From: Capniomyces stellatus
Taxonomy: Eukaryota > Kickxellomycota > Harpellomycetes > Harpellales > Legeriomycetaceae
NCBI GenBank assembly: GCA_001661515.1
Contig: LUVW01000020.1
Coordinates: 62,001 to 126,000 of the forward strand
Direction of reading: 5' to 3'
Length of the DNA stretch: 64,000 bases
Of the stretch, positions 10,147 to 20,767 are shown piece after piece. Under the pieces are notes generated by a model. It worked only from the letters and a program-made list of their open reading frames with translations, was not told the DNA's origin and ran no database searches. A program made the position numbers and the translations under genes. Positions within the stretch are counted from its first letter, which is position 1. Each line of letters opens with the position of its first letter.

Positions 10147-12722
10147 ATGAATTTCAAATCAGCTACAGCCAAAATCCAAGGTAAATAAAAAAATGAGCGA
10201 TTGTAAACCACACTGAATTACTGAAACCATGAAGATTGATAAATCCAAAGTTGACGGATGCAGCGATTGTTTATAATAAATAAAATAAAGTTCAGAAAGG
10301 ATAGTTGAAACACCCATCTTTACTGATTTTAAAAGATTAAGAAAGAGGGAGCGAAGGCCTATTTTTAAAAGAAAGCGAGTATAGATTATTTTTTTGATTG
10401 ATTGGAAAGGCGATTGTAATCCAAACACTGGGAGAGGAGTAGAATGTTTATGCCGAATTGTATGTCAATGCTGGACGTATAAATCGTGACTGATATGTGC
10501 GTTTTCAAGATATTTGAACGTTTGTTTTGCATTGTGCGGTTCCATTTTTTTTATTAAAAGCGATTTTGGGTAATATGAATAGGTTCAAAGATCCTTAGCA
10601 CGCTCACAAAGGTATTTTTAATTTCTGAATAGACTAGTCTTATAAAATTGAGTAAACGGCACCTGTTAATCACGTAGAGAATATACATTTTTTTCATGAA
10701 GAGTGGGAGATAAATGTTGACTAACTATATATAAAACACCAAATATTTGTAGAGATCCAAAAGCGATCTGTTGATTCGTCAAGCAACAAACGAGCCGATA
10801 GTCAGCCAAGGGCCAGTGGGTAGACAAGCATGGAATGGACAAACAGTTACTGTATTTGGGTGTAGTGGGTTTTTGGGACGATACGTAGTTACACGTTTGG
10901 GTAATAATATAGCCTAGTGATTATCTGTGTTTGCTCCTTTTTTTTCGTTTAATATTTGTACTTTTTGAAGCAGTAACAGGAACTTTAGATTTTGACTGGT
11001 GATCTATTCTCAGGAGAGTAGAAGCTTGGTGGTGTATATGCTAACTGAATAATAAATGAAACGTGATCATATAGCCCGTGAAGGTACAAGAGTAATTGTG
11101 CCATACCGCGGATTGTCAGAGTATATTCGTTACTTGAAGCCACAAGGAGATCTCGGAATGGTTATTCCAATGGTATGTTGAAAGGCCAGATGGGCAATAG
11201 AAAATTATATGGTGCTATGTTATGAAATGGTATTCCGAGGCTATCTGTGTCTGGTTTTGACGTTGAATGGCTGGCTGTGTTGATTTATTTAGGAATTCGA
11301 TATCCGTAACCCAAAGCAAGTGGAAGAGTCAATGGTACATTCGGATGCGGTTATAAACCTGATTGGAAGAAACTATGAGACAAAGTAGGTTTATCGAAGT
11401 GTTGTAGCAATAAATGAGACGGTTATGGTGGGGAGGAGGGGGGGGGTTGTATAGTTGGCTAAAAGAACATGCTCTTGTTTGATAAACAAAATAAACTGAT
11501 GAATAAATGCATGGATGAACATTAGGAACTTTAATTTGGAGGATGTGAACATTAAAGGGCCAGTAAGAATAGCAACACTGGCACAGGAGTTGGGAGTATC
11601 AAGACTGATCCATGTATCTCGTTTGGGCGCAGACTCCAGCTCCAACTCTCAGGTCTTGTCAACAAAGGTGAGTGTCATTGCATTTATAATGCTTGGCTTG
11701 GTTTGATTGTAGCCTAGTATTTAAAATGGGTGTTAATGGTGTCGATTTATATACGGGTAGGCTAAAGGAGAGAAATTTGTAAGGGAAGCGTTCCCAGATG
11801 CCACTATTGTGAGACCAGCTACTATGTATGGATACGAAGACGAGCTATTGACAAACATTGGATGTGAGTTGATTACTTTATTTCTACTTTTATGTCTGTT
11901 CGTTCAATTACATTATTGCTTTATCAACTAGTTGGAGTAAATTAACTTATTAATATTTGTTTATTTTAATGTTTATTCAGACTGGAAAGGGTCATATTTG
12001 ACATCAAATAACGGAAGCTCAAAGCTTAGACCAGTTTGTGTGAGTAGTAAATAATGATAATGTGTTTGAATTGTTGTTTGAATTGTTGTTTGAATTGTTG
12101 TTTGATTTGTTGTTGGCTTTTTAGGTTGAGGATGTTAGTAAAGCTATTAGTGAGATTGGGCAAAAGGAGTGGACAGCAGGCAAAGTGTTTGAGCTTTACA
12201 ACCCAAGAGAGTACACCAAAAAGGAAATAATTGACTTGGTATCAATGTTGCTGCGTGAAAATGTCAACGTGATCAATGTGCCTAAGCCACTTTTAAGGTA
12301 TGTGTTGTATGGTTTATGTAATAAAACCACCTGGAATATTTCAAGAGTTTAGATACAAAATATAGAGAAAAGAAAGCAAAACAACAACACTAGTACAATA
12401 TAAAGTTTAAATGTGTATAATCGAGTAAAGCAATTGAGTTAATGTGATTGAATGATTGGGTTGTAGAATGGCAGCAAAGGTATTGGACATACTGCCATAC
12501 CACTACTCAAGCCATCACGAGGTAGATATGATGGACATTGACGAGGCTCCAACAAAGCAAAAGGTAGGGGATAAACAGCAGCAGCCAATTTATGGATTCT
12601 CAGATTTGGGAATTGAGCCACAGTTGTTGGAGGTAGCAGCGATGAAGTTTATCCGTCACTATAGGGATTATGCAAATGAGAACTTTGAAATGGAGATCAA
12701 TGCCAGAGCCTTCCGTAAATAA
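10147..12722 (+). CDS. NDUFA9: NADH:ubiquinone oxidoreductase 39/40-kDa subunit (complex I, NDUFA9/NUO-40)
   Basis: The gene encodes the accessory complex I subunit of the extended short-chain dehydrogenase fold that binds NADPH at the matrix-arm/membrane-arm junction. Supported exons: 10755-10900, 11075-11172, 11293-11384, 11526-11667, 11761-11863, 11981-12039, 12125-12297, 12467-12722. The Rossmann motif G-x2-G-x2-G is in 'VTVFGCSGFLGRYVVTRL'; further family segments are 'DAVINLIGRNYETK', 'LGVSRLIHVSRLGA' and 'IVRPATMYGYEDELL'. The start is less certain. ATG 10147 opens a basic, presequence-like exon (10147-10180) whose phase fits the downstream exon only if a 13-nt exon at 10599-10611 is included (using an acceptor ending at 10754). 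That gives 371 residues, the usual length. The intron at 12040-12124 holds a 12-nt tandem repeat. Confidence 0.92.
12063..12116. repeat. Intronic 12-nt tandem repeat
   Basis: Three to four head-to-tail copies of tttgaattgttg (last copy degenerate) inside the 85-nt NDUFA9 intron 12040-12124. It fills most of the intron. Confidence 0.8.
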
Positions 12723-13166
12723 AGTAGAGAGTGGAATTATTGATCGATAGTTTTATCTATATTCTGATCTATTCTACTTTGTTTCGTAATCATTTTTATT
12801 TATTTACTCCCTTTTTTTTTTTCATTTCCGTTCCATAATAAACCTACAAATTAAAACATGGGAAAAACCAAGAGCGATAAGAGGCTATTTATTTAGACTT
12901 GTATTTTTGGAAATGGCAAAAATGTTAATTATGAAAAGTAAATAAAATAAAATAAATGCGATGAACAAAAGGTGTACAAAGTTGTGTATGAGTGCCACTA
13001 ATGATATAAACAGACTAGTATATTTTGATGTACTTATAAAAAAAAAACAAAAATGTGGGAAGAAAGTAATGGTGGGTAAAATAAGAGAAATGATGGATGG
13101 ATGGATTGGTAGTTCGGATTTTAGATTTTTTTTTTTTTAAAAAAAGATGCAGTTTGTTCTGGATAG
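12723..13166. other. Convergent 3' spacer, NDUFA9 / ULP2
   Basis: 444 bases between the tail-to-tail stop codons. Contains a T-tract followed directly by an A-tract (about 13126-13146). No gene seen; presumably both 3' UTRs. Confidence 0.6.
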
Positions 13167-13977
13167 TTAAGGGTTATCGGTAGTTATATCAATGTAGTTG
13201 TTACAGCCCAGAAGCTGGTTATCAACAGTGGCACCAAAATCATTGTTGGAGTCGGTGTTATTATCAACACCAGCATCGCTATCGTAATCGGTACTGAATC
13301 TCAAATTTGAACTGGTGCTGGTAGCAATGCTGACAAAGGAGGCTGTCGGTGCATTGACACTTAAACCAGCACTAGCATTGGTAATGGGGTTGGTAATGGA
13401 GTTGGTAATGGAGTTGGTAATGGGGTCGGAGTCGACTGCCAAATCTGTGCTTGTACTGGTATAAAAAGCGGCAGTGTCTAAAGCCTTGTCGCTTGTATGA
13501 TAAAACTCAAGAGTGTCGTTGGAAAACGAACTGCTGACGCTAGAACTTCGCGTTATTATGCGCAGGTTGTTTAAGTTGGTTGGCAGGTCAGTTTGGAAAT
13601 GGGTGTATATAGATGTTGAATCATCATTATTGTCGTTGTTGGTTGGTTCAAAGCAGTTTTTCAACCTTGAACTGATGTTGTTTAGCAACAGCGTTTCTCC
13701 CGAACATAAAGTTTGTGTGGTTGAGTGTAAGCTGCCTCCACCACCACCACCGCCTACCACGCTGCCATGTTTTTTTGATATCTCCTGGCTACTCCCGCGG
13801 CTTTTTCCACTTTCGTTGCAGCCGATATTTTCATTGGTGTCAACTATTTCGCTATCAACATTAACATCATCACCAACATTTGAATCAGTAATAGTATCAT
13901 TAGGCTTGTCTTTGGATAGCACTAGGTCACATTCAGAGCTGCTTTTACTTTGACATTCGGTAGTCTGCTCTCCTGGG

Positions 13978-14051
<74 letters not shown>

Positions 14052-17000
14052 GGAGATGGGTTCAGATTTGACTTTTTCCTGGTCAAGATTCAGGTAATGT
14101 GACCTTGTCAAATCAGCGCAGATGTTCTGTATCCTAACACGTTTATTCAAAACGGTGTCTTCAGAGAACCAATTGGACGCGTTGGTTCTGTTGACCACTT
14201 GGTGAGTGATGTGGAGTGGGTCGTGCAGGAACTGCTCAACGTACTGCAAAAGAAAAACACCACAATCGCACGTGTTTGGCTGCAACGGAACCTTTGCATA
14301 CATTCCTTGGATTCGTTTTCCAAGTCCCGCGTCAACGTACGCAGCCAATGCCTGTGCTGTTGCCTCAACCCCAAACTTGTCCTCCACCAAACACGTGACA
14401 TAATCGATCAGATTTTCTATCACAGACCGATGTCTTCCTCCCAAAGAATCAAAAACCAACACCCACGACTTTGAATCTGGATCAACCATGGCTTCTTTGC
14501 TATCCTTTGATCCTCCAATGCTGCTTTTGTTGTTTATTGGCACTTGGACTTTGTCACTAATATGGCCCAAAACATCACCCTCACCCTCACTTTTACCTCT
14601 ACCTCTATCTTCATCGTCTTTTTCATTGCCTCTTCCATCATCTTTGTCTTTCTCGCTATTGAAACTGGTGTTGGTGCTTAGAGGTTTGCTTCCAAACAGC
14701 CTACCTAGTCTTTCTGAAACACGTGGTATTGATAATCGGGATGTGTCTGCTGTGTTGTATGGGTAGTTTAGTGTTGGGATTGGGATTTTGGTTGCTACTT
14801 TGCATTTTGGGTTGTTGCCTCCTAAACCTCCACTGTTGCTGCTGATTGAATGCGACTTGATTAGGCTTGAGTTTATAGAATGTGTTTTGCCTGCATCAGT
14901 GCCAAAACCAGCGCCAAAACCAGAACTGATGCTAATATTGCTCTTTTCAGCTCTGTCTTTTATTCCAACTTGACCTTCTTCATTGCTAGGCTTGGTACCA
15001 TCGACCGCCTTTTCCTCGCCATTGACGGATTCCTTTTGTTCTTTGTATTTATCGACAACTTCATCATCTATAGCTTCAGAGCGAGTAGAACTGGTTTCAG
15101 ATGAATCTAGTATATGTTTGTATTTAGTATTAGCTGATTTAGGATCCGAATCCAGATCTGAACTAGACTCAGATCCATATCCAGATCCAGACTTGGATCC
15201 AGAGCCTATGTTGCCATCCTTATTGTTCTTGGAGTTGTTTATCCTTCTTGTCAAATCCTCAAGTTTGGCCAAGCTGACAACTTCGGTATTGGAGTCATAG
15301 TCCGAATTAGAGACATGGTTTATTGGGTGGCTAGACTTCATATTTGGATCAAACCCAAGCTCACGCCCTTTATCGCCTTCAAATTGTTCATTCACGTTTT
15401 TCGCACCATAGTCCAGAGCAGCAAGTTTGGTTGGTACAGGTTGGGCTGTACTTAGCAAATCATGAACGCCGTTGATGAAATCCTGCAAATCACTGGCACC
15501 ATTTTTGTTTTCGGGTTTGTTATCAACACCGACATCAATTTTGCTATCAGAATTGTTATTGTTGCTTGTAGTAGAGGGCGGGGCCAGTAAGAAAGGGTTG
15601 ACAATAACAGCCAGGAACCAGTGTTGGTACCGGTTGATTGGGACAAACAGATACTTTTTCTTGACAATGTCAACCTTGCTCGTCCACTTTTTTACGCGTT
15701 CGTAGCGCCCAGTAGCACTGGTTTTGGGCAGACGAACCAACTGTTCGTAGAAAAAGGGACTGAAAAAAAACACCTGCTCGCTTAACCTGGCATTGGTCAC
15801 TTTTAGCTCCTCGCTTAACAATCTGATATAAAACTCTATTATCGTATCATTTAGGAACTCGCCTTCGTTTAGCCGGTATATGTCACTTTTCACCACTGTT
15901 ACTGAATTTATTGCTAATGGTGGATATGTAAACAGCGTCTTGTGATTGTCCAATTCTCTACTTGCTTTTTCATGTTCTTTTTCCTTTTCTTTTTCCTTTT
16001 CCCTTTCCCTTTCCCTTTCATTTTTTGTATAGCTTTCCTTTTCATAATTTCTTATTTTAATTCTATTCAATTGATTGTTTGTTGGCTCAAAATCGTCATC
16101 AGGCTCAAACCCTCCATCAGACCCTGATACAGACACTGATACAGATCCAGATCCAGATTCAGATCCAGACTTCATTTCCTTATCTGACTTTGATTGCTGT
16201 TCCTGCTGACTTTGACTACTGTCTCTGTCCTTGTTCTTGTTATTAGACGTGCTTATTATTCTCTCGATATCAGTTATCGCCCGGCTTGTTTTGCTGTGCG
16301 CCCCTGCATACGTATAGATTCTACTAGACCTGCGTGTGTTGTGAACTCGAAACGACTTTATTTCCTTTTCTCTTTCCATCTTCAAAAGCTCTTTTTCTTT
16401 CTCTCTTTCTCTCTCATTCTCCTGTTCCTGTTCTCGTTCTCGCTCAATTTCCCAAACTCTACTCTGAAACTTCAACTTGTTCTTTTCTACGTAATCCGCA
16501 CTGTCTCTAAGTAAACCATACCCTGTATCCCCAGCTGGATCTAATCCTAAACTCACAATCACACTTGCCTTTGGGTCTACGTTCAGGTCGTTACCTAATC
16601 CCTTTTTCCTGGAATCAAAAATTTCCTCTGAACCAGCTCCATTGGTGGAAACTTTGTCTTTGTCTGCTTGTAACTGCGTCAGGTTTTGTTTTTGAACACT
16701 TTTGGTTCCTTCATTGAAGTTGTTTTGCCTCACAAATTTGGAACTAGTGTTGGTGTGCGAGTCTGAATCCGAGTCACTAAGCAGAGATATGTTTCTGTTT
16801 TTGATGCTGTCCTTGTCCTTGTCCTCATCGCTATTGGCTTTATGGCTGATAAATCCTTTCCGACTTGGATTTGGATTTGGATTTGGATTTGGATTTGGAC
16901 TTCGACTTGGACTTGGACTTCTGCTTTGGCCTTGGCCTTGGTCTAGACTTGGACTTTTGCTGTCGCTTAGATGCGCCAGTAGTCTTTTATACATTCCAAC

Positions 17001-19358
17001 AGCCAAGGCCTCAACCTCAAGCTTATTCCGTACTATTTTATGCAAATAGTTCAGCAGTTTATGCTTAACCACTCCATCGCAAGTCTCTGGGTGTCGCATG
17101 TCAACCCTGATGGCAAATACCATCCCATTAACCTCGTAGTTTTTCAAATTCACTTCCATACTATCTACCCCATTAACAACCCCATAGTTGTGGTCCCGAT
17201 TATAGTTGTAGTACATCACCTTTGCCCCTGGATTCGTCACTATAAGTATCAACGCCTCCTTGTTCCGGTTCAGGTAGCTCAGCGACTTGATCAATCCAAC
17301 TGGAATTTCAAGCTCAGGCCGATTGTTTCTATACACAACAAACGATCCATTCATCACCTGTATCACCAACATCATCACATCCTTACTTTTGTCCCCATTA
17401 CCCCGAGCACTGCTTCCATCTAATATTATCTTGCCAATCATCCCCATTCGGATCTTAACCTTCATGTTTGGAACTGACACCACTGCCTTTTTCTCTGGGT
17501 ACCCAAGTGTCTCCCTAACTACTATGCGCTCCTTCGCCTGCTGACTCTGTCCGCTTATTCCTACTACTTTATCGCCTGCAGAACTACTCTTCCTCGTCTC
17601 GTCCGTCCCTGTCTTGCCAACATACCCTCTTTTTCTCTCTCCCACGTCCTCATTTTCATCCCTTCGCTTTAATCTGCCCACTACTAACCCCGAATGCGAA
17701 GGAAACATATTACTCATCGTCTTTCGCCTCATTTCTCGCTTACTCAAAACGCTTTTACTCTCCTATATATCACCATTTTTCATTTTCATTATTTTTTTTT
17801 TTACTTTTTTTCTCTCATTTTTTTTATTTATATCAACACACTATGTTGAATTTATACACTCGTCTACTCGTATTGTTATAATTCTGTTGCTGTCATGTAC
17901 ACACAGCCAAGTCTCTCACCTCAACTCTAAACGGATTTATTTCTCTTTCTTTTATTTCTCTCTCCTTGCTGTTTAACCCGCCTGGTTCAACTGCTGGTCC
18001 AGATTCTTTTCTATTTCCCAAGCCTTCCAACATCCTTACATTCAGCCTCAACTCTGGCGATTCCAATATTTCTATACTCCCTTTCTGCAGTCGCTTTGTG
18101 TCCTTGGAACTGTATTCGTCACTGGATTTATACTCCTCGCCTATATACATCAATCATCCAAACACATCACTTTGCTGTAACACACATACTTCCATTATTT
18201 AAGCTTTATTTTCTATTTTGTTTTTTGAACTGTACCTTCTGGCAATCCTTTGTATTTTCCTATCTCGCTATCTTTGCTGCCTTCACAATACCCTCTTAAA
18301 CTCCGCCGTCTGTCACCGTACTTGGACTTTTTACCTTTTTTTCCATCACAAGCACCCTCATGCTCAATTTCAATAATTTCCAGTGACTTATCCTGCATAT
18401 CCGCCTTTCCAAATACCAGCTCTTTCTTTTCCTTTGCTTTTACCGGAGTCTCCACTACTTCCTCCACCTCGTCTATATCCTCTACCCCCTCGCCTTCTTC
18501 TACATCCTCTATCCCCTCTATCCCTTCCATTACTGCTATCTTATCATATCTACTGTTTTCTATAGTGCCTAGATGCCCCCTCCCGGCCTTCCTTTCTACT
18601 TTTAATATCTTCTCGCTACCCGAATCCAGCCCCACTCCAAAATCCGAATCTGCGCTTAAATCATAGCGTGTATCGTTTGTCCTTCTTTGCACCATTCCTT
18701 CTTCTCCACTTTTGCCCCCCCTCAAACTCACATTCTTGAAACTCCTTTGTTCTCTGTCTTGTCCTCCTAGTCTATACTCCATCATATCTCCTTCTCCCCT
18801 CTGCTCACCCTCTGCTACTCTGTATCCCAAACTTTGCCTCCGACCATAAATCGACCTTTCTATCTGCTTTACTCGCCCTTTTGGTCGTGGACTAAATTCC
18901 CTAACCAGTTCTATCTTGTCCTTAGTATCCTCCTGCATTGCCGATCCATATGCTCCACCCTCCATACCAATATTTTCCTTATTCGTGCTATGCAATTTTC
19001 CTCTATCGCCCATTTTAGTCGGATCTATCGTTTCTCTTCTTTCCCTTCTATCTCTTTTCTCGCTTTTATACCTTCTTTCGTTCCTATCCTTTTTCTCGTG
19101 CCTATCATTCCCATCATTTCTTTTCCGCCGCTTACTTCCTCCCTCTGACGAACTAAAACCTAGCACCTATGTTTTTTTTGTAGCATATACTTTTCAATTA
19201 TAATACCCTTGTTCCAACTTTTCAAAATGTCCAGGTTCTTTATATAGAGCTACTCATCGTTCTTTTTTTAATCAAGAACTTACCACCGATGTTGGGTTCT
19301 TTGGTGTCTCTATCAGCACTCCAACCTTTTTATCAGTGTTATTCCTTCTTCTATTCAT
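13167..19358 (-). CDS. ULP2: Large ULP2/SENP6-7-type SUMO protease
   Basis: Cysteine protease (C48) that removes SUMO chains in the nucleus. I join four minus-strand exons: 19284-19358, 18236-19166, 17920-18140 and 13167-17762, giving 1940 residues in unbroken frame; donors are gtaagt, gtacag and gtgaga. Exon 1 begins MNRRRNNTDKKVGVLIETP with an in-frame TGA upstream. Catalytic residues: His1123 in 'NRYQHWFLAVIVNP', Asp1514 in 'VLVFDSLGGRHRS', Cys1576 in 'QPNTCDCGVFLLQYVEQF'. About 390 residues of disordered, Ser/Asp-rich sequence separate His and Asp, a split catalytic domain known in Ulp2/SENP6/7 but long here. Residues about 490-670 may be a PH-like fold. Low-complexity blocks include (NP)n, (ER/EK)n and a (SG)n run from a hexamer repeat. 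Family call is firm; the exact ends of the first two introns are inferred. Confidence 0.9.
13978..14052. repeat. (CCAGAA)n hexamer repeat coding for Ser-Gly
   Basis: About twelve near-perfect copies on the plus strand. On the coding strand it gives an alternating Ser-Gly run downstream of the ULP2 catalytic Cys. In-frame hexamer units allow length change without frameshift. Confidence 0.9.
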
Positions 19359-20395
19359 CACACATTTGCATCATTTGTCTGTTTTAGATTTGTTTTTATA
19401 AAGCTATAAAACTCGAATACTTTTATCAATCTGTTGTGAGTGGGAAGAAAAAAAGTAAATAAACAGTACAGCCCACTGATTTAAGGTCTCAACTCTGTAG
19501 TTCACACCTTTCAGACCAAAGAATATTTGGTGTATTAGTTGTATAAGGTTATAAATGTATTTGATTCATTCTTGTCTTACGTTCTCTTTTCCATATTTTT
19601 TATAATCTCTTCAATCGCATCCTCCGCCTCTTTCCCCGACATTGTATCGTAGTCTCTTTTATCTCAATAATAAACTATCGTTCTCCGCTTTGAGTTTTGA
19701 TAAATCAATTGTTATCTAAAGACACCGTGTCCCCTCCCTTTTCTATTTTGTCCCTATTTAAACTTTTTCAAAATCCCACCTTTTTATTATGCCTCGCTTT
19801 TTTACTTTCCCAGGCTATTTACGTTCATGTGTAAGATGGTCTGTTTATTTCCTGCTGAGAGTACCCAAGAAATTTGCTACTATAACCTTCCCTGATTTTG
19901 AATTCGGTCCCTGATTTATCACATTCAACTGAAGTCAAAACATCTAAAGTGTTTAGTTTTTAAATATTTTTTTTACTCTTTATTTTGCACTTTTTGTTTT
20001 AATTTGTAACGAATAATTTTCCAAGCCTTTTTATTCGTGTTTACTATTTTTATTTAAAGGCATCTCATCCCACACCTCAAAAACACTTGCTGCTATCACT
20101 GCTATTGTTATGATTGTACTTGTGTATGTATATATACCAGTTTATTAAAAGAAAATGCTCGAATATTAGAGTAATCAAAGTTATCAGTCCTAATTAAAGA
20201 TTAAAAAAGAAGCCATAAGTTCCAAGAAATAAAACTGGGCTTGTGTCATAAATGTACTATACAACTAATATATAGATTGTCAAACTATGCCAATGATAAG
20301 TAGACCAAGAGTAGAAAGCGTAGTAAACCAAACTTTGTTTCTTTAAAACCACACTTGCAGATCAAAGGTATTTGCTTGCTGCTAAAACCCAGTTT
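19359..20395. other. Spacer upstream of ULP2 to secreted-protein gene
   Basis: Contains the candidate short frame above; otherwise A+T-rich with no gene seen. The secreted-protein gene ends at 20396, so this region also holds its 3' UTR. Confidence 0.4.
19404..19642 (-). CDS. Candidate short spliced reading frame just upstream of ULP2
   Basis: Exon 19581-19642 opens with ATG and codes for 'MSGKEAEDAIEEIIKNMEKR', followed by a good donor (gtaaga). The intron 19495-19580 has an actaat-type branch site and ends in ctacag. The next exon (19494 down to a TAG at 19404) continues in frame for about 50 residues in total, or about 36 if a further 44-nt intron in its pyrimidine-rich part is removed. 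It ends 46 bases before the ULP2 start codon on the same strand. It may be a separate micro-protein gene, or a spliced upstream ORF in the ULP2 leader. I do not recognise the peptide. Confidence 0.25.
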
Positions 20396-20767
20396 TTAGT
20401 AAATCCATCTTGCTGACTGTGCGTTATGTCCAAAATCGTAGATAAACGAGCCCGGGTAAAATTTAGTCGAACGGTCTGATTGATAACACGTACCTTTGCA
20501 GTCTCTTTGGCTACACACCTCGATAATCCCTTGTCCAGGAGTCCCGTCATCATACTTTGCTGATACTGACTCTACAAAGTTATAGCACAACGCAGGCATC
20601 ATACTGTTAACACCCAAATATCCCAATTGATTGTTTCCGGAGTAGAATTCCATTTTTAGCCTCTTGCTGGCATTATTTGTGGCTATTCCGCAATAATCTG
20701 CACCATTGGAATTTGTGATAGCGGCTATTGAAACCACTGCAATGATCTTGACAACGTATTTGAACAT
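20396..20767 (-). CDS. Small secreted cysteine-containing protein, function unknown
   Basis: A 123-residue single-exon protein starting at ATG 20767; a longer frame begins at 20815, but the later Met directly precedes the signal peptide ('FKYVVKIIAVVSIAAITNS'). The mature part has five Cys, three close together ('VCSQRDCKGTCYQ'), and ends 'FYPGSFIYDFGHNAQSARWI'. The pattern of aromatic residues, Gly and a final 'S-x-R-W' resembles beta/gamma-crystallin-like or small secreted effector-type folds, but that is only a guess. A TATA-like stretch (tatata on the minus strand near 20815-20822) lies about 50 bases upstream. Likely extracellular; function not inferable from sequence alone. Confidence 0.7.
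   Translation of the reverse strand: MFKYVVKIIAVVSIAAITNSNGADYCGIATNNASKRLKMEFYSGNNQLGYLGVNSMMPALCYNFVESVSAKYDDGTPGQGIIEVCSQRDCKGTCYQSDRSTKFYPGSFIYDFGHNAQSARWIY

Noticed and set aside
13513..17544. Several plus-strand frames within the ULP2 gene
   Set aside because: They are antisense shadows of a repeat-rich coding sequence, with repeated Leu/Ser/Pro-type composition.
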